Shown: positions 7,088 to 12,505 of the stretch, one piece after another
Numbering within the stretch: the stretch's first letter is position 1
How the letters are laid out: the number at the start of each line of letters is the position of its first letter
DNA from: Gemmatimonadota bacterium
GTDB lineage: Bacteria > Gemmatimonadota > Gemmatimonadetes > Longimicrobiales > Gaopeijiaceae
Direction: 5' to 3'
NCBI GenBank assembly: GCA_026713345.1
Contig: JAPOOQ010000378.1
Span: 1 to 12,505, forward strand
Length of the DNA stretch: 12,505 bases
Made by a program: the position numbers and the translations under genes
Notes under the pieces: generated by a model
Databases searched by the model: none
Seen by the model: only the letters and a program-made list of their open reading frames with translations
What the model was told of the DNA's origin: nothing

Positions 7088-7537
7088 ATGCGACTCATTT
7101 CTGTTCGAACCGTTGTAATCGCCACCGTGAGCGCCGTAGCGGGCATCGGCACCGCAGTAGCGCTGGTCAAGGTCGGTACCACTCCCGGGGCATCGCCCGG
7201 CATCGAGGCATCCCCCGGCGTTGAGGCGTCGCCCGGCACCCTCACGGGCCGGGTCACCGACATCGCCACCGGAATCGAGCTCAAAAACGCGCTGGTGCTG
7301 CTGGAAGATGCCGGGATCGGCGCAGTCACCAACCCCAACGGTCGCTTCATGCTCGCGAACGTGCCGGCTGGCAGACACACCGTCACCATCCAGAACCTGG
7401 GCTACGCGGAGAAGCAACAGGAGGTGACGGTCGTCAGAGGTCAGACCACGATAGCCAACTCGGAGATCACGATGGTCCCGCTCGAGGTCGAAGGCCTGAT
7501 CATTTCCGTGGTGCGACCCGAAAGGAGTAGCCGATGA
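7088..7537 (+). CDS. Small membrane-anchored carboxypeptidase-regulatory-like domain protein
   Basis: 149 residues. Residues about 8-29 are a hydrophobic segment without an obvious signal-peptidase site, so it is probably an uncleaved signal anchor. Residues 34-51 are three copies of a six-residue unit, (G/E)ASPG(I/V/T), encoded by three 18-base repeats at 7187-7240; this looks like a flexible stalk. Residues about 51-135 form a carboxypeptidase-regulatory-like/TonB-receptor-N-terminal-type beta-sandwich (GTLTGRVTDIATGIELKNALVLLED...GRFMLANVPAGRHTVTIQNLGY). It is clearly related to the N-terminal domains of both neighbouring vWA paralogs, most like paralog B. It overlaps the next gene by four bases (ATGA), so the two are probably translated together. 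The function is unknown. It may be a partner of paralog B or a remnant of a larger receptor; the intact export signal and strong ribosome-binding site argue for a functional gene. Confidence 0.75.
   Translation: MRLISVRTVVIATVSAVAGIGTAVALVKVGTTPGASPGIEASPGVEASPGTLTGRVTDIATGIELKNALVLLEDAGIGAVTNPNGRFMLANVPAGRHTVTIQNLGYAEKQQEVTVVRGQTTIANSEITMVPLEVEGLIISVVRPERSSR
7187..7240 (+). repeat. Three in-frame 18-base tandem repeats
   Basis: Three consecutive 18-base units encode GASPGI, EASPGV and EASPGT. The copies differ mainly at third codon positions. They form the stalk between the membrane anchor and the beta-sandwich of the small protein. Confidence 0.8.
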
Positions 7538-9435
7538 GAGCCATGACAATCGTTCGAAACGCGGCGACCGCCGCCCTCACGCTTCTGTTCCTGGGCCTGG
7601 CCGGCACGGCCCACGCCCAGGAGCAGACAGGCACGATCGCGGGCGTGGTCACCGACGCCGCCAACGGGCAGACGATCGAATCCGCCCTGGTCACGCTGGA
7701 CGGTGCGGAGACCGGGGTGCTCACCAACCTTCAGGGCCGCTACGTGCTGACCGGGGTGCCGGTCGGCGAACACACGGTGAATGTCACGATCCTGGGCTAC
7801 GAAGAGCAGCAGGTTCAGGTGACTGTCGCGGCGGGTCAGACAGCGGTGGTGAACATCGCGCTGACGGCAGCTGCTCTCAATATCCAGAACCTCGAGGTCA
7901 CGGGGGTGGCAAGGGCGGCGGCCAGGGTGAAGCTCCCCTTCACCGTGTCCGGCTTCCACCCCTACAACACCGAGTCCTACGCCGAGATCAACGAAAACGA
8001 CTTCAGGACCGTCACCGATGCCCCGCTATCCACCTTCTCGATCGACGTGGACCGCGCCTCCTACGCGAATGTTCGGCGCTTCATCCAGGACGGCCAGCGC
8101 CCGCCCGTGGACGCCGTGCGCATCGAGGAGATGATCAACTACTTTCCCTACCAGTGGGGCGACGTGGCGGGCGAACACCCCTTCGCCGTCACCACCGAGG
8201 TGACGCAGGCGCCCTGGAAGCGCGAGCACCGGCTGGTGCGCATCGGGCTGCACGCCGAGTCGATCGATACCGAGGATCTCCCGCCCAACAATCTCGTCTT
8301 CCTGCTGGACGTTTCCGGGTCGATGAGTTCGCAGGACAAGCTGCCGCTGCTGAAGAAGGCGTTCGCGCTGCTGGTCGACCAGCTCAGGGAGCAGGACCGG
8401 GTCGCGATCGTGGTGTACGCGGGGGCCGCGGGGTTGGTGCTTCCGTCCACCCCGGGCAGCGAGAAGGATGAGATCCTGGCCGCGCTCGAGAAGCTCAATG
8501 CGGGCGGCAGCACGGCTGGCGGCGCCGGGATCAAGCTCGCCTACGACGTGGCTCGCAAGTACCGCATCGACGGCGGGAACAACCGCGTGATCCTCGCCAC
8601 CGACGGCGACTTCAACGTGGGCGCGTCGAGCGACGACGCGATGGTGAAGCTGATCGAGAAGGAGCGCGAGAGCGGCACCTTCCTGAGCGTGCTGGGCTTC
8701 GGCACCGGCAATCTGAAGGACTCGAAGATGGAGCAGATCGCCGACCACGGAAACGGCAACTTCGCCTATATCGACGGCCTTCTGGAGGCCCGCAAGGTGC
8801 TGGTCGAGGAGATGGGCGGCACGCTGCTGACGCTCGCCAAGGACGTCAAGCTCCAGGTCGAGTTCAACCCGGCCACGGTCTCCGGCTACCGGCTGATCGG
8901 GTACGAGAACCGCCTGCTCGCCGACGAGGACTTCAACGACGACACCAAGGACGCGGGCGAACTCGGCGCCGGACACACGGTGACCGCGCTCTACGAGGTG
9001 GTGCCGGCGGGGGTCGCCATGCCGAGGCCGTCGGTGGATCCGCTGCGCTACCAGGAGGAGCAGCCGGCCGAGAACGATGCGCCGCCGCCCACCCCCACCC
9101 GGTTCGGGGACGAGCTGGTGTTCGTCAAGGTCCGCTACAAGGATCCCGACGGGGACACGAGCAAGCTGCTCGAACACCCGGTGATGGACCGGACCGGGAT
9201 GGCGTCGGCGGACCTGCGCTTCGCGGCGGCGGTCGCGGGCTTCGGCATGCTGCTGCGTGAATCGGAGCACGCCGGAACCCTCACGCTGGACGACATCGTC
9301 AGTCTGGCCGAACAGGGCCGAGGCGACGATCCGCGCGGCTACCGTGGCGAGTTCATCCGTCTGGTTGAGGCGTCCCGCGACCTCAAGCTGCTGGAGATGG
9401 AGGCCGAGGAGTTCCGGCCTGATCGCCGGCGGTAG
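7534..9435 (+). CDS. Secreted CpD-reg-like / vWA (YfbK-type, DUF3520) protein, paralog B
   Basis: 633 residues. The start at 7534 overlaps the preceding stop (ATGA) and has AAAGGAG (7521-7527) six bases upstream; the in-frame ATG at 7543 is less well placed. A Sec signal peptide runs to A28 (AHA, then QEQ). The carboxypeptidase-regulatory-like domain spans about 31-113 and is followed by ALNIQNLEVTGVA, which resembles the linker before a TonB-receptor plug. The vWF_A-associated segment (about 143-210) is followed by the vWA domain with MIDAS DVSGSMS from D259 and the TDGD loop (D357), then by DUF3520 (about 445-620). Middle and C-terminal parts are nearly identical to paralog A, including long identical DNA stretches; the signal peptide, first domain and linker have diverged. 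All MIDAS residues are kept, so both copies look active. Ligand and function are unknown. Confidence 0.85.
   Translation: MRAMTIVRNAATAALTLLFLGLAGTAHAQEQTGTIAGVVTDAANGQTIESALVTLDGAETGVLTNLQGRYVLTGVPVGEHTVNVTILGYEEQQVQVTVAAGQTAVVNIALTAAALNIQNLEVTGVARAAARVKLPFTVSGFHPYNTESYAEINENDFRTVTDAPLSTFSIDVDRASYANVRRFIQDGQRPPVDAVRIEEMINYFPYQWGDVAGEHPFAVTTEVTQAPWKREHRLVRIGLHAESIDTEDLPPNNLVFLLDVSGSMSSQDKLPLLKKAFALLVDQLREQDRVAIVVYAGAAGLVLPSTPGSEKDEILAALEKLNAGGSTAGGAGIKLAYDVARKYRIDGGNNRVILATDGDFNVGASSDDAMVKLIEKERESGTFLSVLGFGTGNLKDSKMEQIADHGNGNFAYIDGLLEARKVLVEEMGGTLLTLAKDVKLQVEFNPATVSGYRLIGYENRLLADEDFNDDTKDAGELGAGHTVTALYEVVPAGVAMPRPSVDPLRYQEEQPAENDAPPPTPTRFGDELVFVKVRYKDPDGDTSKLLEHPVMDRTGMASADLRFAAAVAGFGMLLRESEHAGTLTLDDIVSLAEQGRGDDPRGYRGEFIRLVEASRDLKLLEMEAEEFRPDRRR
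8335..8377 (+). repeat. 43-base exact repeat, copy in paralog B
   Basis: Identical to 5906-5948. Recombination between the copies would delete about 2.4 kb and leave one hybrid vWA gene, removing the small CpD-reg gene. Confidence 0.85.
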
Positions 9436-9445
9436 GTAGGAGGTG

Positions 9446-9482
9446 GCCGGTCGCCGGGCGGGGAGGTTGCCCGGCGGCCGGC
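9446..9482. terminator. Long GC stem-loop between convergent genes
   Basis: The arms 9446-9459 and 9469-9482 form a 14-bp stem (one G-U pair at 9451/9477) with a nine-base loop. It lies between the end of paralog B and the end of vapC on the opposite strand, so it could act as a bidirectional terminator or mRNA end stabiliser. There is no T-tract on either side. Confidence 0.5.
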
Positions 9483-9517
9483 TGTCCGGTGGCCCCGTCC
9501 CCGGCGAGGGGAGCAGC

Positions 9518-9913
9518 CTACCAGACCCTGGTCACCCCGTACCGGTCGAACACCGCGTCGCGGGAGACCAGCGCCATCCCGTGCGCCATGGACTGAGCAA
9601 TCAGCATTCGGTCGAAAGGGTCTCGGTGGGGACTCGGAAGACGCCCTGCAAGTGACGCGTCCTGGACGCGGATGGGAAGCTCCCGGAACCCTTGCCCGGC
9701 GATGGCCCCGGCCATGTCGAAGGCGACCAACTCGGGGAGCGGCAGTTTCTGGAGCCGGTACTTGGTGGCCATCTCCCAGGCCGAGGCGGCGCTGACGAAG
9801 ATGTCGTGGGACTCGTCGGCGATCAGCCGGGACGACTTGTCGGACAGCCTGCAGCTGTCGGCAATCCACCAGACGAAGGCGTGCGTGTCCAGGAGCAGCC
9901 GCACAGTTGTCAA
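9518..9913 (-). CDS. vapC: VapC-type PIN-domain toxin
   Basis: 131 residues, the usual size for a PIN-domain toxin. Acidic metal-binding residues of the PIN fold are in place: D9 in LLLDTHAFVWW, E47 in SAASAWEMATK, D98 and D101 in HRDPFDRMLIAQ, and D119 in SRDAVFDRYGV. Family members are magnesium-dependent endoribonucleases that cut tRNA or rRNA; the target here cannot be told from sequence. The start overlaps the stop of the upstream antitoxin gene by four bases (9910-9913), so the pair is co-transcribed and translationally coupled on the minus strand. The DPFDRMLIAQ and WW-type N-terminus place it with the PIN proteins usually paired with Phd/YefM antitoxins. Confidence 0.9.
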   Translation of the reverse strand: MTTVRLLLDTHAFVWWIADSCRLSDKSSRLIADESHDIFVSAASAWEMATKYRLQKLPLPELVAFDMAGAIAGQGFRELPIRVQDASLAGRLPSPHRDPFDRMLIAQSMAHGMALVSRDAVFDRYGVTRVW

Positions 9914-10143
9914 TACCCTTCCCAGGCCTTGAGTTCGCGCTCCGGGAGGGGGTCGAAGAAGCTGTCCGGAATCACGATCCGGCCCTTCAGGACGTCCGGC
10001 TGCCGCTTGCCCTGCACCTTGTAGGGTACCAGACGTACCACCGGCCGGCCCCGCCGGGCGATGATCACCTCATCACCCGCCTCGACCTGGGCCAGCAGGC
10101 GGGACAGGTTGGTCTTCGCGTCGTGGACGTTGACAATGGGCAT
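9910..10143 (-). CDS. Phd/YefM-family antitoxin
   Basis: 77 residues. The N-terminal part (MPIVNVHDAKTNLSRLLAQVEAGDEVIIARRGRPVVRLVPY) is the Phd/YefM DNA-binding and dimerisation fold. The C-terminal tail (GRIVIPDSFFDPLPERELKAWEGY) is the toxin-binding segment typical of partners of VapC-type PIN toxins. It precedes and overlaps vapC by four bases, in the normal antitoxin-first order. The family represses its own operon by binding palindromes, and a palindrome cluster lies 33-57 bases upstream of this start. The Shine-Dalgarno is weak (AAGG about 9-12 bases upstream). Confidence 0.9.
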   Translation of the reverse strand: MPIVNVHDAKTNLSRLLAQVEAGDEVIIARRGRPVVRLVPYKVQGKRQPDVLKGRIVIPDSFFDPLPERELKAWEGY

Positions 10144-10175
10144 GGGTCCGGCCTTGGGCTGTAGGGTGCTGAAAT

Positions 10176-10200
10176 TAGCTAGAAATCTAGCTAGATATCT
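10176..10200 (-). promoter_or_regulatory. Palindromic operator of the Phd-VapC operon
   Basis: TAGCTAG (10176-10182) and CTAGCTA (10187-10193) form a perfect 7-bp inverted repeat with a four-base centre. The second arm is part of a self-palindrome CTAGCTAG (10187-10194), which abuts another, AGATATCT (10193-10200). The cluster is a short AT-rich island in GC-rich DNA and overlaps the predicted -10 element, as expected for autorepression by Phd/YefM antitoxins. Binding is inferred. Confidence 0.6.
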
Positions 10201-10211
10201 TGAGCGGTCAA
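10184..10211 (-). promoter_or_regulatory. Candidate promoter of the Phd-VapC operon
   Basis: Read on the minus strand, TTGACC (10211-10206) and TAGATT (10189-10184) are 16 bases apart, close to sigma70 consensus. The operator palindromes overlap the -10 and the spacer. The -35 lies inside a further small inverted repeat, CTTGA-GCGG-TCAAG (10199-10212). Confidence 0.45.
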
Positions 10212-10258
10212 GTTTTGGAGCACCCCCCCCATTTCGGGATCGTCGCTTCCTCTCCTAA

Positions 10259-10286
10259 TTGATTTTCCATCGTTGTTGGCTAGAAT
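10259..10286 (+). promoter_or_regulatory. Candidate promoter of the fic gene
   Basis: TTGATT (10259-10264) and TAGAAT (10281-10286) are 16 bases apart, a good sigma70-like pair ending 32 bases before the fic ATG. It is divergent from the Phd-VapC promoter within the same 175-base gap. A run of eight C (10223-10230) lies between the two promoters. Confidence 0.5.
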
Positions 10287-10318
10287 AATGGTTTCGCCAC
10301 ACCTGTAACCGTTTTTCC

Positions 10319-11863
10319 ATGGTGGACCTCTTGAGTAACGCTCTTCGCAGACCAATCGGCCAGGCCTGGCTGGTCCAGAACCTTGAGCTGGCGGTTCCCC
10401 GGCCCGCCGTCGAGAGCTATGCCGTGGCGGGTGCGCGCCGGACCAGATCGGATGGTTCCCACATCGTGGAGTTGTATCCGATGCGTTACGCTCCGGACGA
10501 AACGGTGACCGACCACATGCGGTTCGCGCTCCGGCATGAGGCGTTCGATCTCGGCGTTCTGGTTGCCGCCCTGCACCGGACCGAGCCCGCGGTGATCGAG
10601 CGATGGGTGCGCGAGCAACCGACCGGCATCTTCAGCCGCAGGACCTGGTTCCTCTACGAGACCTTCACCGGGCGGACTCTGGATCTGGAGGACGCACGGA
10701 TGGGCAACTACGTCGCTTTGCTCGATTCCGAACACCATGTGGTGGCCGAACATCGCAAATCCAGACGGCACCGGGTCGCGGACAACCTGCTCGGCGGACC
10801 CGGCATCTGTCCGACGGTGAGGCTCACCCCGAAGCTGTTGGAATCGATGAACTCGGGGCTCGAGGAAGAGGCCCGCACTTTAACGGAAACATGCGATCCC
10901 GCAATCCTCGAGCGCGCGGTGAACTACCTCTACACGAAGGAGACGCGGTCGTCGTTCGCCCTGGAAGGCGAGACGCCGGACACCCGGCGGACCCGGAGAT
11001 TTGTCGCGGCCCTGAGAGCAGCCCCCGACTTCGACCCCTCGGACAAAGCGGCCCTCCTTCGCCTGCACGCCGCGATCGTCGACCCGCGCTACGCGGAGGA
11101 CGACTGGAGGCACGTTCAGAACTTCGTCGGCGAGACGATCGGCGGTTACCGGGAACAAGTCCCTTTCGTGTGCCCGCGCCCCACCGACGTGCCCGCGCTC
11201 ATGGACGCCTGGACGAGGCTGACCCGGCGTGTGACTCATGAGCGCGTCGACCCGGTGGTCGCGGCCGCGGTTTCTGCGTTCGCGTTCGTGTTCATCCATC
11301 CCTTCGCGGACGGCAACGGCCGCATCCACCGATTCCTCGTGCACCACGTCCTTGCCAAATGCGACTACGGGCCGCCCGGGGCCATCCTCCCCATTTCTGC
11401 GGCGATCCTGCGCGACCAGCGCGGCTACGACCGGGTGCTCGCCAGCTATTCCGAGCCTCTTCTCGACTTCATCCAATGGCATTGGGCCGGGGGAATGGAG
11501 GGTTTTCCCGGACGAGAAATGGTCGTCTGCAACGAGACTGCCCATCTCTACCGCTACTTCGACGCCACCGCCTTCGCGGAGTATCTGTACGACCGGGTTG
11601 CCGAATCGATCCGGCAGGATCTGAAGGAGGAAATTGACTTCGTCGCGGTGTTCGACCGGGCTCTGGAAGGGGTTCGCGAGATCGTCAACATGCCCGATCG
11701 CCGCGCCTCGTTGCTGGTGCGGTTGTGCATGCGGAACGGGGGCCGCCTTGCCGCCCGGAAGCGGCCGCGGTTCCCCGAACTCAGTGACGAGGAAATCGCA
11801 GGGATGGAGGCCGCGGTGGGCGACGCCCTCGGTGCCACGCGGGGATTATCCACGGGCGGCTAG
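10319..11863 (+). CDS. Class II Fic-family protein (putative AMP-transferase)
   Basis: 514 residues. The Fic core motif HPFADGNGRIHR lies at 327-338, with catalytic H327, metal-binding D331 and phosphate-binding N333, G334 and R335. Upstream, S212-F-A-L-E216-G217 matches the inhibitory-helix motif (S/T)xxxE(G/N), so this is a class II Fic in which E216 should hold the active site shut until released. Fic enzymes usually transfer AMP to hydroxyl side chains of target proteins. The N-terminal ~180 residues form an additional domain of unknown function (ALHRTEPAVIERWVREQPTGIFSRRTWFLYETFTGRTLD), often seen in ~500-residue stand-alone Fic proteins. The C-terminal ~100 residues are helical and may bind DNA or a target. 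No Shine-Dalgarno precedes the ATG. Stop codon TAG shares the bases CTAG with the convergent LRR fragment. It could be a toxin or a regulator of a host enzyme. Confidence 0.85.
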   Translation: MVDLLSNALRRPIGQAWLVQNLELAVPRPAVESYAVAGARRTRSDGSHIVELYPMRYAPDETVTDHMRFALRHEAFDLGVLVAALHRTEPAVIERWVREQPTGIFSRRTWFLYETFTGRTLDLEDARMGNYVALLDSEHHVVAEHRKSRRHRVADNLLGGPGICPTVRLTPKLLESMNSGLEEEARTLTETCDPAILERAVNYLYTKETRSSFALEGETPDTRRTRRFVAALRAAPDFDPSDKAALLRLHAAIVDPRYAEDDWRHVQNFVGETIGGYREQVPFVCPRPTDVPALMDAWTRLTRRVTHERVDPVVAAAVSAFAFVFIHPFADGNGRIHRFLVHHVLAKCDYGPPGAILPISAAILRDQRGYDRVLASYSEPLLDFIQWHWAGGMEGFPGREMVVCNETAHLYRYFDATAFAEYLYDRVAESIRQDLKEEIDFVAVFDRALEGVREIVNMPDRRASLLVRLCMRNGGRLAARKRPRFPELSDEEIAGMEAAVGDALGATRGLSTGG

Positions 11864-12189
11864 GAAGCCGGGCAGGTGAACACCCCGCGCTGGCTGTCTA
11901 CACCATCCAGCCATTCCTGAAAACTGGAATCCCTTGGCGCGCAGAGCCCGGTATCACGCAGATCCAGGGTCCTCAGGTTGGTCAGGTTGACGAGACTCAG
12001 AGGCAAGGCCCCCGACAACCCCGTGTTGCCGCGGAGCCACAACTGTTCCAATGCCGTCAGGTTGCCCAGCGACGCGGGGAGTTCTCCGGTCAGCTGATTG
12101 TCGCGCAGGGACAGCTCCCTCAGATGCGCCAGGCCGCCGAGGGATTCCGGGACCGGGCCACTCAGCCCGTTGTCGAACAAATGGAGTGG
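11860..12189 (-). pseudogene. 3' fragment of a leucine-rich-repeat protein gene
   Basis: The frame encodes about 110 residues with LRRs of the plant-like/SDS22-like pattern LxxLxLxxNxLxGxxPxxLxxL: LHLFDNGLSGPVPESLGGL, LRELSLRDNQLTGELPASLGNL, LEQLWLRGNTGLSGALPLSL and LRTLDLRDTGL. A C-terminal cap (CAPRDSSFQEWLDGVDSQRGVFTCPAS) follows. LRR proteins of this kind are normally exported and several hundred residues long. Here the frame loses LRR character upstream of about 12189, where IS-derived sequence begins, and there is no signal peptide or proper start; the TTG at 12180 only fits the middle of a repeat. It is a 5'-truncated remnant, unlikely to be expressed as a functional protein. Confidence 0.75.
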
Positions 12190-12505
12190 GTAGGTTGAAA
12201 GTGAGCTTGCCGCAGATGCCGTTGCTGATGCGGGAATGTAGCCAGCGGAGGATTGTCGCGTACAGCAGCCGGCGCTCGTCCAGGTCCGCGAAGAACGTCA
12301 CGTAGCTGTGGCCGCGCCGACTTGCCTTCTCGTCCACGCCGACGGCCCGGACTTCCGAGTGGTCGTCTGCCGCTCTCGCCTCGCTCACGTAGTGCTTGGC
12401 GATCCGCCACAGCCGGGTGTCGTGCTCCCCGACGATACGCGCCACCGCCTTGACCGGCATCTCGGTCATCATCGCCATCGCGAGCGCCTCGAAGAGAAGA
12501 GTGTA
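12188..12505 (-). pseudogene. Internally deleted ISL3-family transposase fragment
   Basis: The minus-strand frame is open to the window edge, so the true N-terminus lies beyond 12505. Visible residues (YTLLFEALAMAMMTEMPVKAVARIVGEHDTRLWRI...VGVDEKASRRGHSYVTFFADLDERRLLYAT) match the N-terminal and first catalytic-Asp region of ISL3 transposases. After the AT codons near 12254 the expected central part is missing. The next residues ILRWLHSRISNG resemble the segment just before the catalytic Glu (SNGILEG in relatives), and after that GKLTFNLPT resembles the extreme C-terminus (xxAGKL...PTH). The second Asp and the Glu of the DDE triad are absent, so it cannot be active. Continuing in frame it runs out of phase into LRR DNA. 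Assignment of the two short C-terminal pieces is from recall of the family and less certain than the N-terminal match. Confidence 0.7.
12188..12505 (-). mobile_element. Remnant of an ISL3-family insertion sequence
   Basis: The transposase remains define the element. No terminal inverted repeat or target duplication can be recognised at the LRR junction (about 12183-12190), because the transposase C-terminus runs directly into LRR codons and the usual non-coding IS end is missing. The other end lies outside the window. Confidence 0.55.

Noticed and set aside
7187..7240. Tandem 18-base units considered as a CRISPR-like or regulatory repeat
   Set aside because: They are contiguous, without spacers, in frame and encode a protein stalk.
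5885..7549. A 554-codon minus-strand open frame opposite paralog A and the small gene
   Set aside because: The plus-strand genes have clear domains, and the minus translation is rich in Arg, Val, Gly and His without recognisable motifs. A similar frame opposite paralog B (8026-9270) simply reflects the same duplicated DNA.
10199..10240. Sequence from the CTTGAGCGGTCAAG palindrome through the C8 tract considered as an IS end or att site
   Set aside because: No matching inverted copy or duplicated flank was found in the window, and the promoter/operator reading explains the palindrome.
11954..12187. Continuation of the transposase frame through the LRR region as a real fusion protein
   Set aside because: This part is out of phase with the LRR codons, so its sequence is a shadow of the LRR frame.

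Overview
This is a high-GC bacterial window. A secreted BNR/sortilin-like protein with a glycine-rich C-terminal linker, lipoproteins with TACA/LAGC lipoboxes, and carboxypeptidase-regulatory-like domains fused to von Willebrand A (vWA) proteins together suggest a Gemmatimonadota-like, Gram-negative, environmental or host-associated organism. That is inference from gene style only; no rRNA or other phylogenetic marker is present.

Layout. (1) 2-997: the 3' part of a BNR/VPS10-like secreted protein, followed by a strong stem-loop. (2) 998-1328: a non-coding stretch with a sigma70-like promoter for a HipB/HipA toxin-antitoxin operon (1329-2901). (3) 3004-3561: a small SnoaL/NTF2-like putative lipoprotein. 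(4) 3780-5039: an unusual lipoprotein joining a bacterial Ig-like (Big2) domain to an N-formylglutamate-amidohydrolase-like domain. (5) 5087-9435: two closely related vWA/DUF3520 (YfbK-type) secreted proteins, each with an N-terminal carboxypeptidase-regulatory-like domain. Between them sits a small membrane-anchored protein that is essentially that regulatory-like domain alone; it overlaps the second paralog by ATGA. (6) 9446-9482: a large GC stem-loop between convergent genes. (7) 9518-10143, minus strand: a VapC (PIN) toxin and Phd/YefM antitoxin operon with a palindromic operator. (8) 10319-11863: a class II Fic protein, divergent from the Phd-VapC operon. (9) 11860-12505, minus strand: a 3' fragment of a leucine-rich-repeat gene joined to a collapsed ISL3-family transposase.

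How it fits together. The first half and centre encode exported proteins: secreted, lipidated or membrane-anchored modules that probably act in the periplasm or on the outer surface. They are bracketed by three toxin-type loci (HipBA, Phd-VapC, Fic), and the right end is a recombination scar with IS remains. That is the look of a plastic accessory region. The most unusual items are the tandem CpD-reg/vWA paralogs with the single-domain protein between them, the Big2-amidohydrolase lipoprotein, and the doubly deleted ISL3 transposase fused to an LRR gene fragment. No CRISPR array, tRNA or rRNA was seen.
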